Program-made: the position numbers and the translations under genes
Notes under the pieces: model-generated
The model's database searches: none
What the model was told of the DNA's origin: nothing
The model's input: the letters and a program-made list of their open reading frames with translations, nothing else
Source of the DNA: an uncultured Chthoniobacterales bacterium
Lineage (GTDB): Bacteria; Verrucomicrobiota; Verrucomicrobiae; Chthoniobacterales; UBA10450
Direction of reading: 5' to 3'
Assembly (NCBI GenBank): GCA_955652855.1
Contig: CATPCN010000678.1
Coordinates: 1 to 9,792, forward strand
Length of the DNA: 9,792 nt
Part shown: piece by piece, positions 1-6,369 of the stretch
How positions within the stretch are numbered: position 1 is the stretch's first letter
How the letters are laid out: each line of letters begins with the position of its first letter

Positions 1-291
1 CTCAATGGCTCTCGCTACAAGAGTTATGCTGAAAATTTCATTCCGCCTCTAAACCTCGCAAAGCAGTATGTCGACAACTGGATCCACAATCTGCGCTTGT
101 TTCTGCGAAATGATTTCCATTCCGACTCAAGTAAGAAGTACCTATTCGAAAATTTTTACCGCTCTATTACCCATGGTGCGCCACTCCCTATTCCGTATCG
201 CGAAATCCTGCTGACGACGCGGATTATGGAGACGATCTTTCAGCAACTTCAGGTGCAAACTGTACAATTTCCTTCACCCTCTGAGCCTTAA
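1..291 (+). CDS. Gfo/Idh/MocA-family oxidoreductase, C-terminal part (5' truncated by window)
   Basis: The reading frame is open from the first base and ends with TAA at 289-291, leaving 96 visible residues. The segment with F-Y-R-S-I at residues 52-56 followed by P-I-P-Y-R-E-I-L-L-T-T-R-I-M at 63-76 is the typical C-terminal helix signature of Gfo/Idh/MocA NAD(P)-dependent sugar oxidoreductases. The N-terminal Rossmann dinucleotide-binding half and the catalytic lysine lie upstream of the window. Family members in polysaccharide clusters oxidise or reduce nucleotide-sugar hydroxyl groups, often supplying a keto-sugar to a DegT-type aminotransferase, and one of those lies at 6366-7643. That pairing is inference. 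The assignment rests on the C-terminal motif only, so substrate and exact subfamily cannot be given. Confidence 0.72.
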   Translation, partial: LNGSRYKSYAENFIPPLNLAKQYVDNWIHNLRLFLRNDFHSDSSKKYLFENFYRSITHGAPLPIPYREILLTTRIMETIFQQLQVQTVQFPSPSEP

Positions 292-334
292 GTCGATCGC
301 TAAGTTCCTTTTCGCTTACGGCGGCCTTGCGAAA

Positions 335-973
335 TTGCATGGTACAGCCATGCAAAGAAATATCCGATCGTTTCTTAACCAGGTGGACTTCGAGTATTTT
401 CGGCGTCGCAACCTGTGTCTGCATTTCGATAACCGGCAAAGCATGTTTGAATTTGTCGTTCATCGTTTACGACCCGACGAATGCATCACCATCTTGGAGT
501 TCGGGGTCTACAAGGGTGAATCCTTGGACATGTGGACGTCAATGAATTCGAACGGGGGGAGTAGGTTCTTTGGTTTTGATTCCTTTGAGGGCCTTCCCGA
601 GAAGTGGGATGATGGCCGAGAGAAAGGGATGTTCGATAGAGGAGGCAATCCGCCAGAAATTAGGGATTCCAGAGTTAGATTCGTGAAAGGCTGGTTCCAC
701 GAGACCGTGCCGACCTTCGTGTCCTCGTTTTCATGTAATTCGCCGTTAATAATTCATCTTGATGCAGATCTTTATTCATCCACCTTCCTAGTTTTGTTAT
801 ATCTAAACCCGCTCATCAAGGGTGGAACTCTCTTGGTCTTTGACGAGTTCTATGCCAGGAATCACGAGTTCAGGGCATTCTTTGATTTCATTGCCTTCTT
901 TCGCAAAAATTACACAGTTTTGGGTGAGGTTGGTAACTTTGCGAAGGTGTGTATTGAAATTGAAGGACCTTGA
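335..973 (+). CDS. TylF/macrocin-O-methyltransferase-like class I SAM-dependent methyltransferase
   Basis: This encodes 212 residues if TTG at 335 is used. Motif I is I-L-E-F-G-V-Y-K-G-E-S at 53-63. It is followed by F-G-F-D-S-F-E-G-L-P at 79-88, the acidic strand after the SAM ribose site. G-W-F-H-E-T-V-P at 119-126, H-L-D-A-D-L-Y-S-S-T at 141-150 and the glycine turn G-G-T-L-L-V-F-D-E-F at 163-172 complete the TylF-like pattern; the D-A-D stretch binds metal in this family. TylF-like enzymes O-methylate sugars, so methylation of a polysaccharide sugar is plausible but inferred. The start is uncertain: ATG at 350 is an alternative and neither has a Shine-Dalgarno sequence. The frame stays open back to 215 with protein-like sequence but no ATG, GTG or TTG. 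The gene is complete at its 3' end. Confidence 0.85.
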   Translation: MHGTAMQRNIRSFLNQVDFEYFRRRNLCLHFDNRQSMFEFVVHRLRPDECITILEFGVYKGESLDMWTSMNSNGGSRFFGFDSFEGLPEKWDDGREKGMFDRGGNPPEIRDSRVRFVKGWFHETVPTFVSSFSCNSPLIIHLDADLYSSTFLVLLYLNPLIKGGTLLVFDEFYARNHEFRAFFDFIAFFRKNYTVLGEVGNFAKVCIEIEGP

Positions 974-1025
974 GTCTTGAGGTAACCTTATAATACCGTC
1001 CGTTCTGGTTGGTTTTGCGGAGGCT

Positions 1026-2192
1026 ATGTCTGCTCCAGAGGTCGTCTGGAGCCTAGTTGATCGAGGCTATAAAGTCATCGCTTTTGCGCGAAAAGGGCGC
1101 AGTTCACCTTTGCGCTACAGCCGCTATGTAACATGTCATGAGATTATCCCTCCGGATGTGGATGCAAATGCTGCTCTCTTAGAGCTAGATGCTTTATGCC
1201 GGCAAACACTACGGGACGCGCCTCTTGTTTTGTTTCCGTTAGATGATTCCGCGGTCTGGCTTTCATGTCGCATTCCTGCAAAGCCCGACTTGGTATTGGC
1301 TGGCCCTTCGTTTAAACAGGCCGGAATCAGTCTGGACAAGACCGCGCAAATCGCTGCCGCACGAGTTGCAGGCTTCAACGTCCTGAAAACCAGCCTATGT
1401 ACGAATGTCGCGGAGTTGCGTGAAGCAGATGTACCTTTCCCATTGATTCTTAAACCAGCAAACGCAGTCCGGGAAAGTGGTGGGCGGCTTAGCAAGGGGA
1501 GATTTTGGATCTGCGGAAATTCACTGGAAATGGAAGCAGCTATTTCTGAATGGGCGGGCAAGAATCCTGTCTTGGTCCAGCCTTTTATTCTAGGAACCGG
1601 AGAAGGTCTATTTGGACTTGCTACCGACGTGGGTGTTCGCGCATGGAGTGCTCACCGCAGGCTGCGGATGATGAATCCCCATGGCTCTGGTTCCAGCGCT
1701 TGTGTTTCGCAGCCAGTTTGTGATGAGCTTAGATCGGCTGCCGAGCGCTTTATTCGAAATACAGGGTGGCGAGGCTTGTTTATGATCGAACTCCTTCGCG
1801 ATCGTGGGGGGGGAATGTGGTTTGTGGAGTTTAACGGAAGGGCTTGGGGAAGCATGGCGCTCTCGCGGCGACAAGGACTGGAGTATCCGGCCTGGAATGT
1901 GGAACAAGCACTAGCCCAAGGATCCCAAGTAGATGTCAAGCCACGAACCGGCACCAACCTGGTGTGCAAACATCTCGGGCGCGAATTCATGCATCTCCTT
2001 TTCGTTTTGCGAGGACCAAAATCTGCTGCGTTGCGCGAGTGGCCATCATTTTGGAAAACACTTCGTGAGGTCGTCCGGATTCGAAGAAAAGACGGGATTT
2101 ACAATTGGTGGAAGGACGATCCGAAAGTCTTGATCACGGACTGTTATTACACTGTTTGCGACAATGTGTTTAAGCCGAGGAGGGAAAATTGA
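1026..2192 (+). CDS. ATP-grasp domain ligase-like protein
   Basis: This encodes 388 residues from ATG 1026. An N-terminal Rossmann-like preATP-grasp half (about 1-100) precedes the ATP-grasp fold. Within it, P-L-I-L-K-P-A at 139-145 carries the nucleotide-binding lysine (K143). V-L-V-Q-P-F-I-L-G-T-G-E-G at 182-194 is the linker/adenine-site strand. F-V-E-F-N-G-R at 266-272 is the E-x-N-x-R metal-binding signature. ATP-grasp enzymes activate a carboxylate as acyl-phosphate and join it to an amine or thiol; the substrate here is unknown. The frame stays open upstream to 981 and encodes I-I-P-S-V-L-V-G-F-A-E-A just before the ATG. That looks like the missing first beta strand of the fold, so the annotated start probably truncates the protein and an indel near 990 is suspected. 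TGA overlaps the TTG start of the PHP gene. Confidence 0.85.
   Translation: MSAPEVVWSLVDRGYKVIAFARKGRSSPLRYSRYVTCHEIIPPDVDANAALLELDALCRQTLRDAPLVLFPLDDSAVWLSCRIPAKPDLVLAGPSFKQAGISLDKTAQIAAARVAGFNVLKTSLCTNVAELREADVPFPLILKPANAVRESGGRLSKGRFWICGNSLEMEAAISEWAGKNPVLVQPFILGTGEGLFGLATDVGVRAWSAHRRLRMMNPHGSGSSACVSQPVCDELRSAAERFIRNTGWRGLFMIELLRDRGGGMWFVEFNGRAWGSMALSRRQGLEYPAWNVEQALAQGSQVDVKPRTGTNLVCKHLGREFMHLLFVLRGPKSAALREWPSFWKTLREVVRIRRKDGIYNWWKDDPKVLITDCYYTVCDNVFKPRREN
2177..2184 (+). promoter_or_regulatory. Shine-Dalgarno sequence for the PHP gene
   Basis: GAGGAGGG lies four bases before TTG at 2189, inside the last codons of the ATP-grasp gene. It supports a TTG start in a TTGA stop/start overlap, and therefore translational coupling. 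Confidence 0.75.
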
Positions 2193-2950
2193 CGCTGCTT
2201 CCGGTTGCTTGTCACGTTCACTCTTGCTGGTCCTATGATGGCGTTTGGTCGCTACCGACCATAGCAGCCGAATTCGGACGGCGAGGCTATCGCATCATCA
2301 TGACTAGCGAGCACGATCGGGGCTTTAGTGAGTCACGTCGCCTGCTGCATAGGGAAGCCTGCGCTGAAGCAAGTGGCGAGAAAGTGCTCTTGTTGCCGGG
2401 GGTTGAATATAGTGATGCCAACAACATTGTCCATGTTTTGGTCTGGGGCGCTGTACCCTTTTTGGGCGAAGGCATGCCGACGGCTGAGCTTTTGAAGGCG
2501 GTCAAGGCTTCGCACGGTGTGGCGGTGCTGGCGCATCCTTCTAGACGAAACGCGTGGAAACTATACGACCCTCGCTGGGCAAAGGACCTTAACGGGATTG
2601 AGCTATGGAATCGGAAGACTGATGGCTGGGCCCCCAGTCGCAATGCGCCGTCACTACTCAAAAACTCCGGAGTAACGCCATTCGTCGGAATGGATTTTCA
2701 CGACCGACGACAATTATTTCCTTTGGCAATGCGACTGGATATTCGAACCGCTCTAAGCGAACAATCGGTGCTCGATTGCCTAAGGACGCGACGATGCTAC
2801 GCAACCGCGTTTGGAGCTCCGGTCGGTGGACATTTCCTTGCTGGGGCTAGTTTAGCTCTGAACGCAGCCGAGTTTAGCCGGCGCACGACGGCACGGATTT
2901 ATCGATCGCTTACGACGCTAAGGATGAGTCGACGCCTAACGTCACGATGA
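2189..2950 (+). CDS. PHP-domain metal-dependent phosphoesterase/hydrolase
   Basis: This encodes 253 residues starting at TTG 2189, a start supported by GAGGAGGG at 2177-2184 and the TTGA overlap with the preceding stop. The metal ligands of a PHP (polymerase and histidinol phosphatase) fold can be followed along the protein: H-V-H at 9-11 with D17, E-H-D at 41-43, G-V-E at 71-73, H82, A-H-P at 115-117 and G-M-D-F-H at 167-171. The usual ligand set therefore appears complete, consistent with a trinuclear metal site. Stand-alone PHP proteins hydrolyse phosphomonoesters or phosphodiesters; the substrate here is not deducible. The C-terminal 40 residues are basic and resemble no motif I recognise. 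The stop TGA at 2948-2950 overlaps the ATG of the ChbG-like gene at 2947, so the two are probably co-translated. Confidence 0.87.
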   Translation: MTLLPVACHVHSCWSYDGVWSLPTIAAEFGRRGYRIIMTSEHDRGFSESRRLLHREACAEASGEKVLLLPGVEYSDANNIVHVLVWGAVPFLGEGMPTAELLKAVKASHGVAVLAHPSRRNAWKLYDPRWAKDLNGIELWNRKTDGWAPSRNAPSLLKNSGVTPFVGMDFHDRRQLFPLAMRLDIRTALSEQSVLDCLRTRRCYATAFGAPVGGHFLAGASLALNAAEFSRRTTARIYRSLTTLRMSRRLTSR

Positions 2951-3678
2951 TCATTATAAACGCTGATGACTGGGGTCGATCCACCTTTGATACCGATGCA
3001 ACTGTCAGATGTTATGAGCAGAAGAGGATTACATCAGTTAGCGCAATGGTTTTCATGCAGGACTCCGGGCGCGCGGCTGAATTAGCAAGAGAAAACGGCA
3101 TGGATGTGGGCCTGCATCTGAATTTCACCGAAAGATTTACAGGCGACGCCTTCTCGCCGTTAGTGCGCGAATACCAAGATCGAACACGTCGTTTTCTGAC
3201 CGCGACTAAATACTCAGTGCTGTTATATAACCCTATGCTAAGGGAGCAATTTCGGTATCTTTACCAAGCTCAGACTGAAGAATTCTGTCGGCTCTACGGA
3301 GCAGAGCCATCGCACGTGGATGGGCATCAACATATGCATCTCTGTGCCAATATGCTGTTCGACAGGATTATTCGCACAGGCGAGCGAGTTCGGCGCAGCT
3401 TCTCGTTTTGGCCCGGCGAAAAGAGCGCCCTAAACCGAATATACCGACGTTTTGTTGACGCGTGGCTTGCGCGCAGATACCGCTTGACCGATTTTTTCTT
3501 TGCTCTCTCGCAAACGCTTGAGGGCGAGCGTCGCGAGCGTGTGATGGAGGTGGCCAAAACTGCGAAGGTCGAACTTATGGTTCACCCGAGAGAGCTTAAA
3601 GAGTACAATTGCTTATTAAGTGATGCTTTCTCGGAGATGCTACGACGTCTTGAGGTCGGAAGTTACTCACTTGTTTAG
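2947..3678 (+). CDS. ChbG/YdjC (HpnK-like) carbohydrate deacetylase
   Basis: This encodes 243 residues, a normal length for ChbG/YdjC proteins. The N-terminus I-I-I-N-A-D-D-W-G (2-10) has the characteristic D-D pair (D7, D8). G-L-H-L-N at 55-59 supplies H57, and H-V-D-G-H-Q-H-M-H at 123-131 is the family signature carrying metal-binding and catalytic histidines. M-V-H-P at 211-214 gives the C-terminal histidine. Family members remove N-acetyl groups from chito-oligosaccharides (ChbG) or act on hopanoid sugars (HpnK). In this cluster an N-acetylated glycan or glycan-lipid intermediate is the likely substrate, which is inference. The ATG overlaps the PHP stop (ATGA) and has no clear Shine-Dalgarno sequence, implying coupling to the PHP gene. 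No signal peptide is visible, so it should act in the cytoplasm. Confidence 0.9.
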   Translation: MIIINADDWGRSTFDTDATVRCYEQKRITSVSAMVFMQDSGRAAELARENGMDVGLHLNFTERFTGDAFSPLVREYQDRTRRFLTATKYSVLLYNPMLREQFRYLYQAQTEEFCRLYGAEPSHVDGHQHMHLCANMLFDRIIRTGERVRRSFSFWPGEKSALNRIYRRFVDAWLARRYRLTDFFFALSQTLEGERRERVMEVAKTAKVELMVHPRELKEYNCLLSDAFSEMLRRLEVGSYSLV

Positions 3679-3725
3679 ATTGGGTGGAGAACCGAGCAGT
3701 GCTCTGACGAGTGATCAGGCATTAA

Positions 3726-4655
3726 ATGAACTTACTCCGGACAGAGGTACTCGGCACCAAAACAGGCACGCTAAAATACGTCCTCGTCACGCCTGCGCGG
3801 AACGAAGAAGGGTTTATTGAACAGACAATCAAGTCCGTGGTTACACAAACGGCTTTGCCCGTTAAATGGGTGATCGTGAGCGACGGCTCGACCGACGGTA
3901 CCAATGAGATAGTGTCGAAGTATTGCGCTCTTTACAGCTGGATCGAGGGCATGTTCCTGCCGCTACGTACGGGACGACATTTTGCTGGGAAGGTTCACGC
4001 GTTCAACGCTGGCTATCAGAGAATCCAAAATCTGCATTATGACGTGCTCGGTAGTCTCGATGGCGATATCTCTTTGGATGATCCAGAGTATTTTGCCTTT
4101 CTTCTGGAAAGGTTCACGGTCGACCCGCAACTCGGTGTCGCCGGTACTCCTTTCGCCGAAGACGGCAAGACTTATGACTACCGGTTTAGCAGCACAACTC
4201 ACGTTTCTGGTGCGTGTCAGTTGTTTCGGAAGGAATGCTTTCAAGCTATCGACGGCTATCAGGCTTTGCCGATGGGATGTATCGATTTAGTGGCAAATAC
4301 AAACGCAAGAATGCTCGGCTGGAAGACCCAATGTTTTCTTGAAAAGAGGTCGACTCATCAAAAAAAGAGCCAGTCATTTAAACACATGACTGCGCAGCAG
4401 GCTTTCCAGAGTGGATATGTAGACTACTTGATAGGCGTGGATTTAATGTGGCAGGCACTTCGTGGAGTAAACCTGCTGCGAAGGCCGGGGACTATGCTGC
4501 AGGGAACCGCTCTTTTTGGCGGCTTTGTTTGGGGCTTAATCACACGCGCCGAGAAACCAGTATCAAAAGCGTTCGTCGTGTTTCGCAGGCGCGAGCAGCG
4601 GCAAAGTCTTCGTAAGCTGATCCGAGGCTTCTTTGATTGGGGAAGGAGGGACTGA
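3726..4655 (+). CDS. Family 2 glycosyltransferase
   Basis: This encodes 309 residues. The GT-A fold motifs are in order: V-T-P-A-R-N-E-E (21-28), V-S-D-G-S-T-D-G-T (51-59, nucleotide-sugar binding) and S-L-D-G-D (110-114, the DxD-type metal motif). S-G-A-C-Q-L-F-R-K-E (161-170) is the acceptor-side segment. D187 in G-C-I-D-L sits where family members usually carry the catalytic acid, ahead of A-R-M-L-G-W-K (194-200). Such enzymes add a sugar from a nucleotide donor to a lipid-linked or sugar acceptor. The C-terminal segment around 245-275 is moderately hydrophobic and may associate with the membrane, but no clear multi-pass region is present. It starts 47 bases after the ChbG stop and overlaps nothing if the downstream gene starts at 4658. 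Donor and acceptor are unknown. Confidence 0.92.
   Translation: MNLLRTEVLGTKTGTLKYVLVTPARNEEGFIEQTIKSVVTQTALPVKWVIVSDGSTDGTNEIVSKYCALYSWIEGMFLPLRTGRHFAGKVHAFNAGYQRIQNLHYDVLGSLDGDISLDDPEYFAFLLERFTVDPQLGVAGTPFAEDGKTYDYRFSSTTHVSGACQLFRKECFQAIDGYQALPMGCIDLVANTNARMLGWKTQCFLEKRSTHQKKSQSFKHMTAQQAFQSGYVDYLIGVDLMWQALRGVNLLRRPGTMLQGTALFGGFVWGLITRAEKPVSKAFVVFRRREQRQSLRKLIRGFFDWGRRD
4645..4649 (+). promoter_or_regulatory. Shine-Dalgarno sequence that fixes the FemAB-like start
   Basis: GGAGG within GGAAGGAGGG (4641-4650) lies eight bases before TTG 4658. That spacing is ideal for 4658, whereas the alternative in-frame TTG at 4637 lies upstream of this site and has no such signal. Confidence 0.7.
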
Positions 4656-4657
4656 AC

Positions 4658-5713
4658 TTGCCAATAACCACAAATTTACCAGGCACTTCCTTCGAGATTT
4701 CGACTGAACTGAAAGTTCAAGCGACTCCGATCAGATGGTCGGCAGAACTTCCAATATTTGCGTGCGAGGCGTTCCTGAGGTATTCGGGCAACGAATATGG
4801 ATGGTTAGGCGGATTCGATGATAACACCGAGCTTCGGTGTGTTTTGCCTTATACAATCGTGGAGAAAGGCTTTCTTCGCATGGCGCGGTTTCGGGTCGAA
4901 ACGCTCTTCATGGGACATTCGATTTCAGCTGGCCAGGAAAAGAGTTTTTTGAACAGTGTCATGACTTATTTCCGTTCGATCGGATGTGATCTGGTCGTGC
5001 CTGCACCTCCTAATGCAATTTTTCGAACCGTGCCGGACGGCGCGATAGCCGTGCCTTACGGTACATTCGTCGTAGACCTGACCCAGCCTGATGAAGTGCG
5101 CTGGAATAAATTACATGCAAAGCACCGCAACGCCATACGTAGCGCACAGAAGAAAGGGGTGCAGATCAAAGCTGGCGTCGAATATGCGGACGCTGCTTAT
5201 CAGCTTATCCGACGGACGCTTAAGAGGTCTCGGTTGGGATTTTTATCGATCAAGTCTTTCAAGCGCTTGCTCGCAGCGCTTGAAGGAAACATCAGTGTGA
5301 TAGTGGCCGAGCAAGGAGGAGCGTTGCAGGGGTGCGCGGTGATTCCTTACAGCGCACATAGTGCCTACTATTTGTACGGCGGAAGCAGCGATAAACCTGT
5401 ATCTGGCGCGATGAACTTACTGCAATGGGAGGCAATGCGGCATTTTAGTGAAATTGGAACAAAGCGCTATGATTTCGTCGGGACTAGGATAAATCCGGAT
5501 AAAGGTTCAAAGCAGCGAGGTCTCCAAATGTTCAAGGAGCGTTTCGGCGGTACATTGTTGCAGGGATATCTCTGGAAGTATCCATTCCGTCGTTGGAACT
5601 ATGCCTGCTACCAGATCGCCGTTCGCGGACTGCGAGGGGGCGATATCGTAGACAAGGAACGTCACAAGCTGCCAAGGTCCGGTTTTGATGCGGAGACCTC
5701 CAACGAGGTCTGA
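4658..5713 (+). CDS. FemAB-like / GNAT-fold acyl- or aminoacyl-transferase
   Basis: This encodes 351 residues from TTG 4658, chosen over the longer in-frame TTG at 4637 because a strong Shine-Dalgarno sequence (4645-4649) sits eight bases upstream. The protein has the two-lobed layout of FemAB/BioF2-type (Acetyltransf_6-like) proteins. Key segments are K-L-H-A-K-H-R-N-A-I-R at 151-161, Y-L-Y-G-G-S-S at 238-244, N-L-L-Q-W-E-A-M-R at 253-261, Y-D-F-V-G at 271-275 and F-K-E-R-F-G-G at 292-298. FemX-type relatives transfer amino acids from aminoacyl-tRNA to peptidoglycan stems. In exopolysaccharide clusters the relatives are called GNAT or XrtA/PEP-CTERM-associated FemAB proteins, with unproven substrates. 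Acylation or aminoacylation of a glycan is therefore inference. The gene begins two bases after the glycosyltransferase stop. Confidence 0.85.
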   Translation: MPITTNLPGTSFEISTELKVQATPIRWSAELPIFACEAFLRYSGNEYGWLGGFDDNTELRCVLPYTIVEKGFLRMARFRVETLFMGHSISAGQEKSFLNSVMTYFRSIGCDLVVPAPPNAIFRTVPDGAIAVPYGTFVVDLTQPDEVRWNKLHAKHRNAIRSAQKKGVQIKAGVEYADAAYQLIRRTLKRSRLGFLSIKSFKRLLAALEGNISVIVAEQGGALQGCAVIPYSAHSAYYLYGGSSDKPVSGAMNLLQWEAMRHFSEIGTKRYDFVGTRINPDKGSKQRGLQMFKERFGGTLLQGYLWKYPFRRWNYACYQIAVRGLRGGDIVDKERHKLPRSGFDAETSNEV

Positions 5714-5730
5714 CCATCTGTATTCCGACT

Positions 5731-6369
5731 TTGCGCATAGCGATTTCCAAGCTCCGGCGTGCCATTGATCGCCACGGTCCCGGCGGTACCTTAAAGGTCG
5801 CTTGCGGTAAGCTGTTATCGCTTGCTCGCAACCTTCGGCCAACTGCTCGCGCCGAAATCCGTGAGCGCGAGCGCCGCGCGGCCGAATTTGACGCCCAGTT
5901 CGGTGTCGATACGAGCGGGTTCATTCACCCGACAGAACTCCGGATCAATCATCCAAATCAGCGGCATGCCATTTCTTACCGAGGAAGCGATCCCAAATAT
6001 TTTCACGACGCGAATATCGAGTCTGCTAATCGATTATCGCCAGTTTGTCTTTGTGGATTTCGGGTTCGGCAAAGGGACAGCATTGTTGCTCGCGACAGAA
6101 TTCCCTTTTAAACGGATCATCGGTGTCGAATTTTCGCCTGAGCTTCACCGGATTGCGGAGGAGAATATCAAACGATTCCCGAAAAACTCTGATTACTCAT
6201 TTGAAATATTCGACGTTCACGTGCATGTGTTCCGCGTGATCTGTTCGTCGTCTACTACAATCCCAGAGAAGGGGATGTTTTTGATGCTTGCGATTCCTTC
6301 GAAGCAGTCGGGCATATCGGACCGATTCGAATTTGGCAGGCGCTGTTGCATAAAACACTTCGGCAATGA
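5731..6369 (+). pseudogene. Broken class I SAM-dependent methyltransferase (two frame changes)
   Basis: The coding signal starts at TTG 5731 and runs to about 6021 with protein-like sequence (D-T-S-G-F-I-H-P-T-E-L near 5908-5940, Y-R-G-S-D-P-K-Y-F-H-D to about 6011). It then moves to another frame, where F-V-D-F-G-F-G-K-G (about 6050-6076, SAM motif I) and I-I-G-V-E-F-S-P-E-L-H-R-I-A-E-E-N (about 6116-6166) are read. From about 6232 it returns to the first frame with P-R-D-L-F-V-V-Y-Y-N-P and G-P-I-R-I-W, ending at TGA 6367-6369. Uninterrupted translation from 5731 would stop at TAA 6109-6111. The second break may also hide a deletion of the middle of the domain, since relatives I remember have an intervening acidic D-A-T motif and a further N-P-F motif. 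The usual G-S-G-K-G is G-F-G-K-G. Its stop overlaps the ATG of the aminotransferase, showing the ancestral reading frame. Confidence 0.8.

Noticed and set aside
1136..1990. Long open frames on the minus strand inside the ATP-grasp gene.
   Set aside because: They lie opposite a gene with clear family motifs, lack motifs and ribosome sites of their own, and are shadows of its codon bias.
2878..2949. Protein-like text in the ChbG frame upstream of its ATG, hinting that the PHP and ChbG genes might have been fused.
   Set aside because: The frame is closed by TAG at 2875-2877, and the ATGA overlap with a start directly before the conserved N-A-D-D motif is fully satisfactory.
3692..3725. Short odd palindrome GAGCAGTGCTC between the ChbG-like and glycosyltransferase genes, as a possible terminator or operator.
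   Set aside because: Five-base arms around a single base with no T run cannot form a normal hairpin terminator, and one copy gives no support for an operator.
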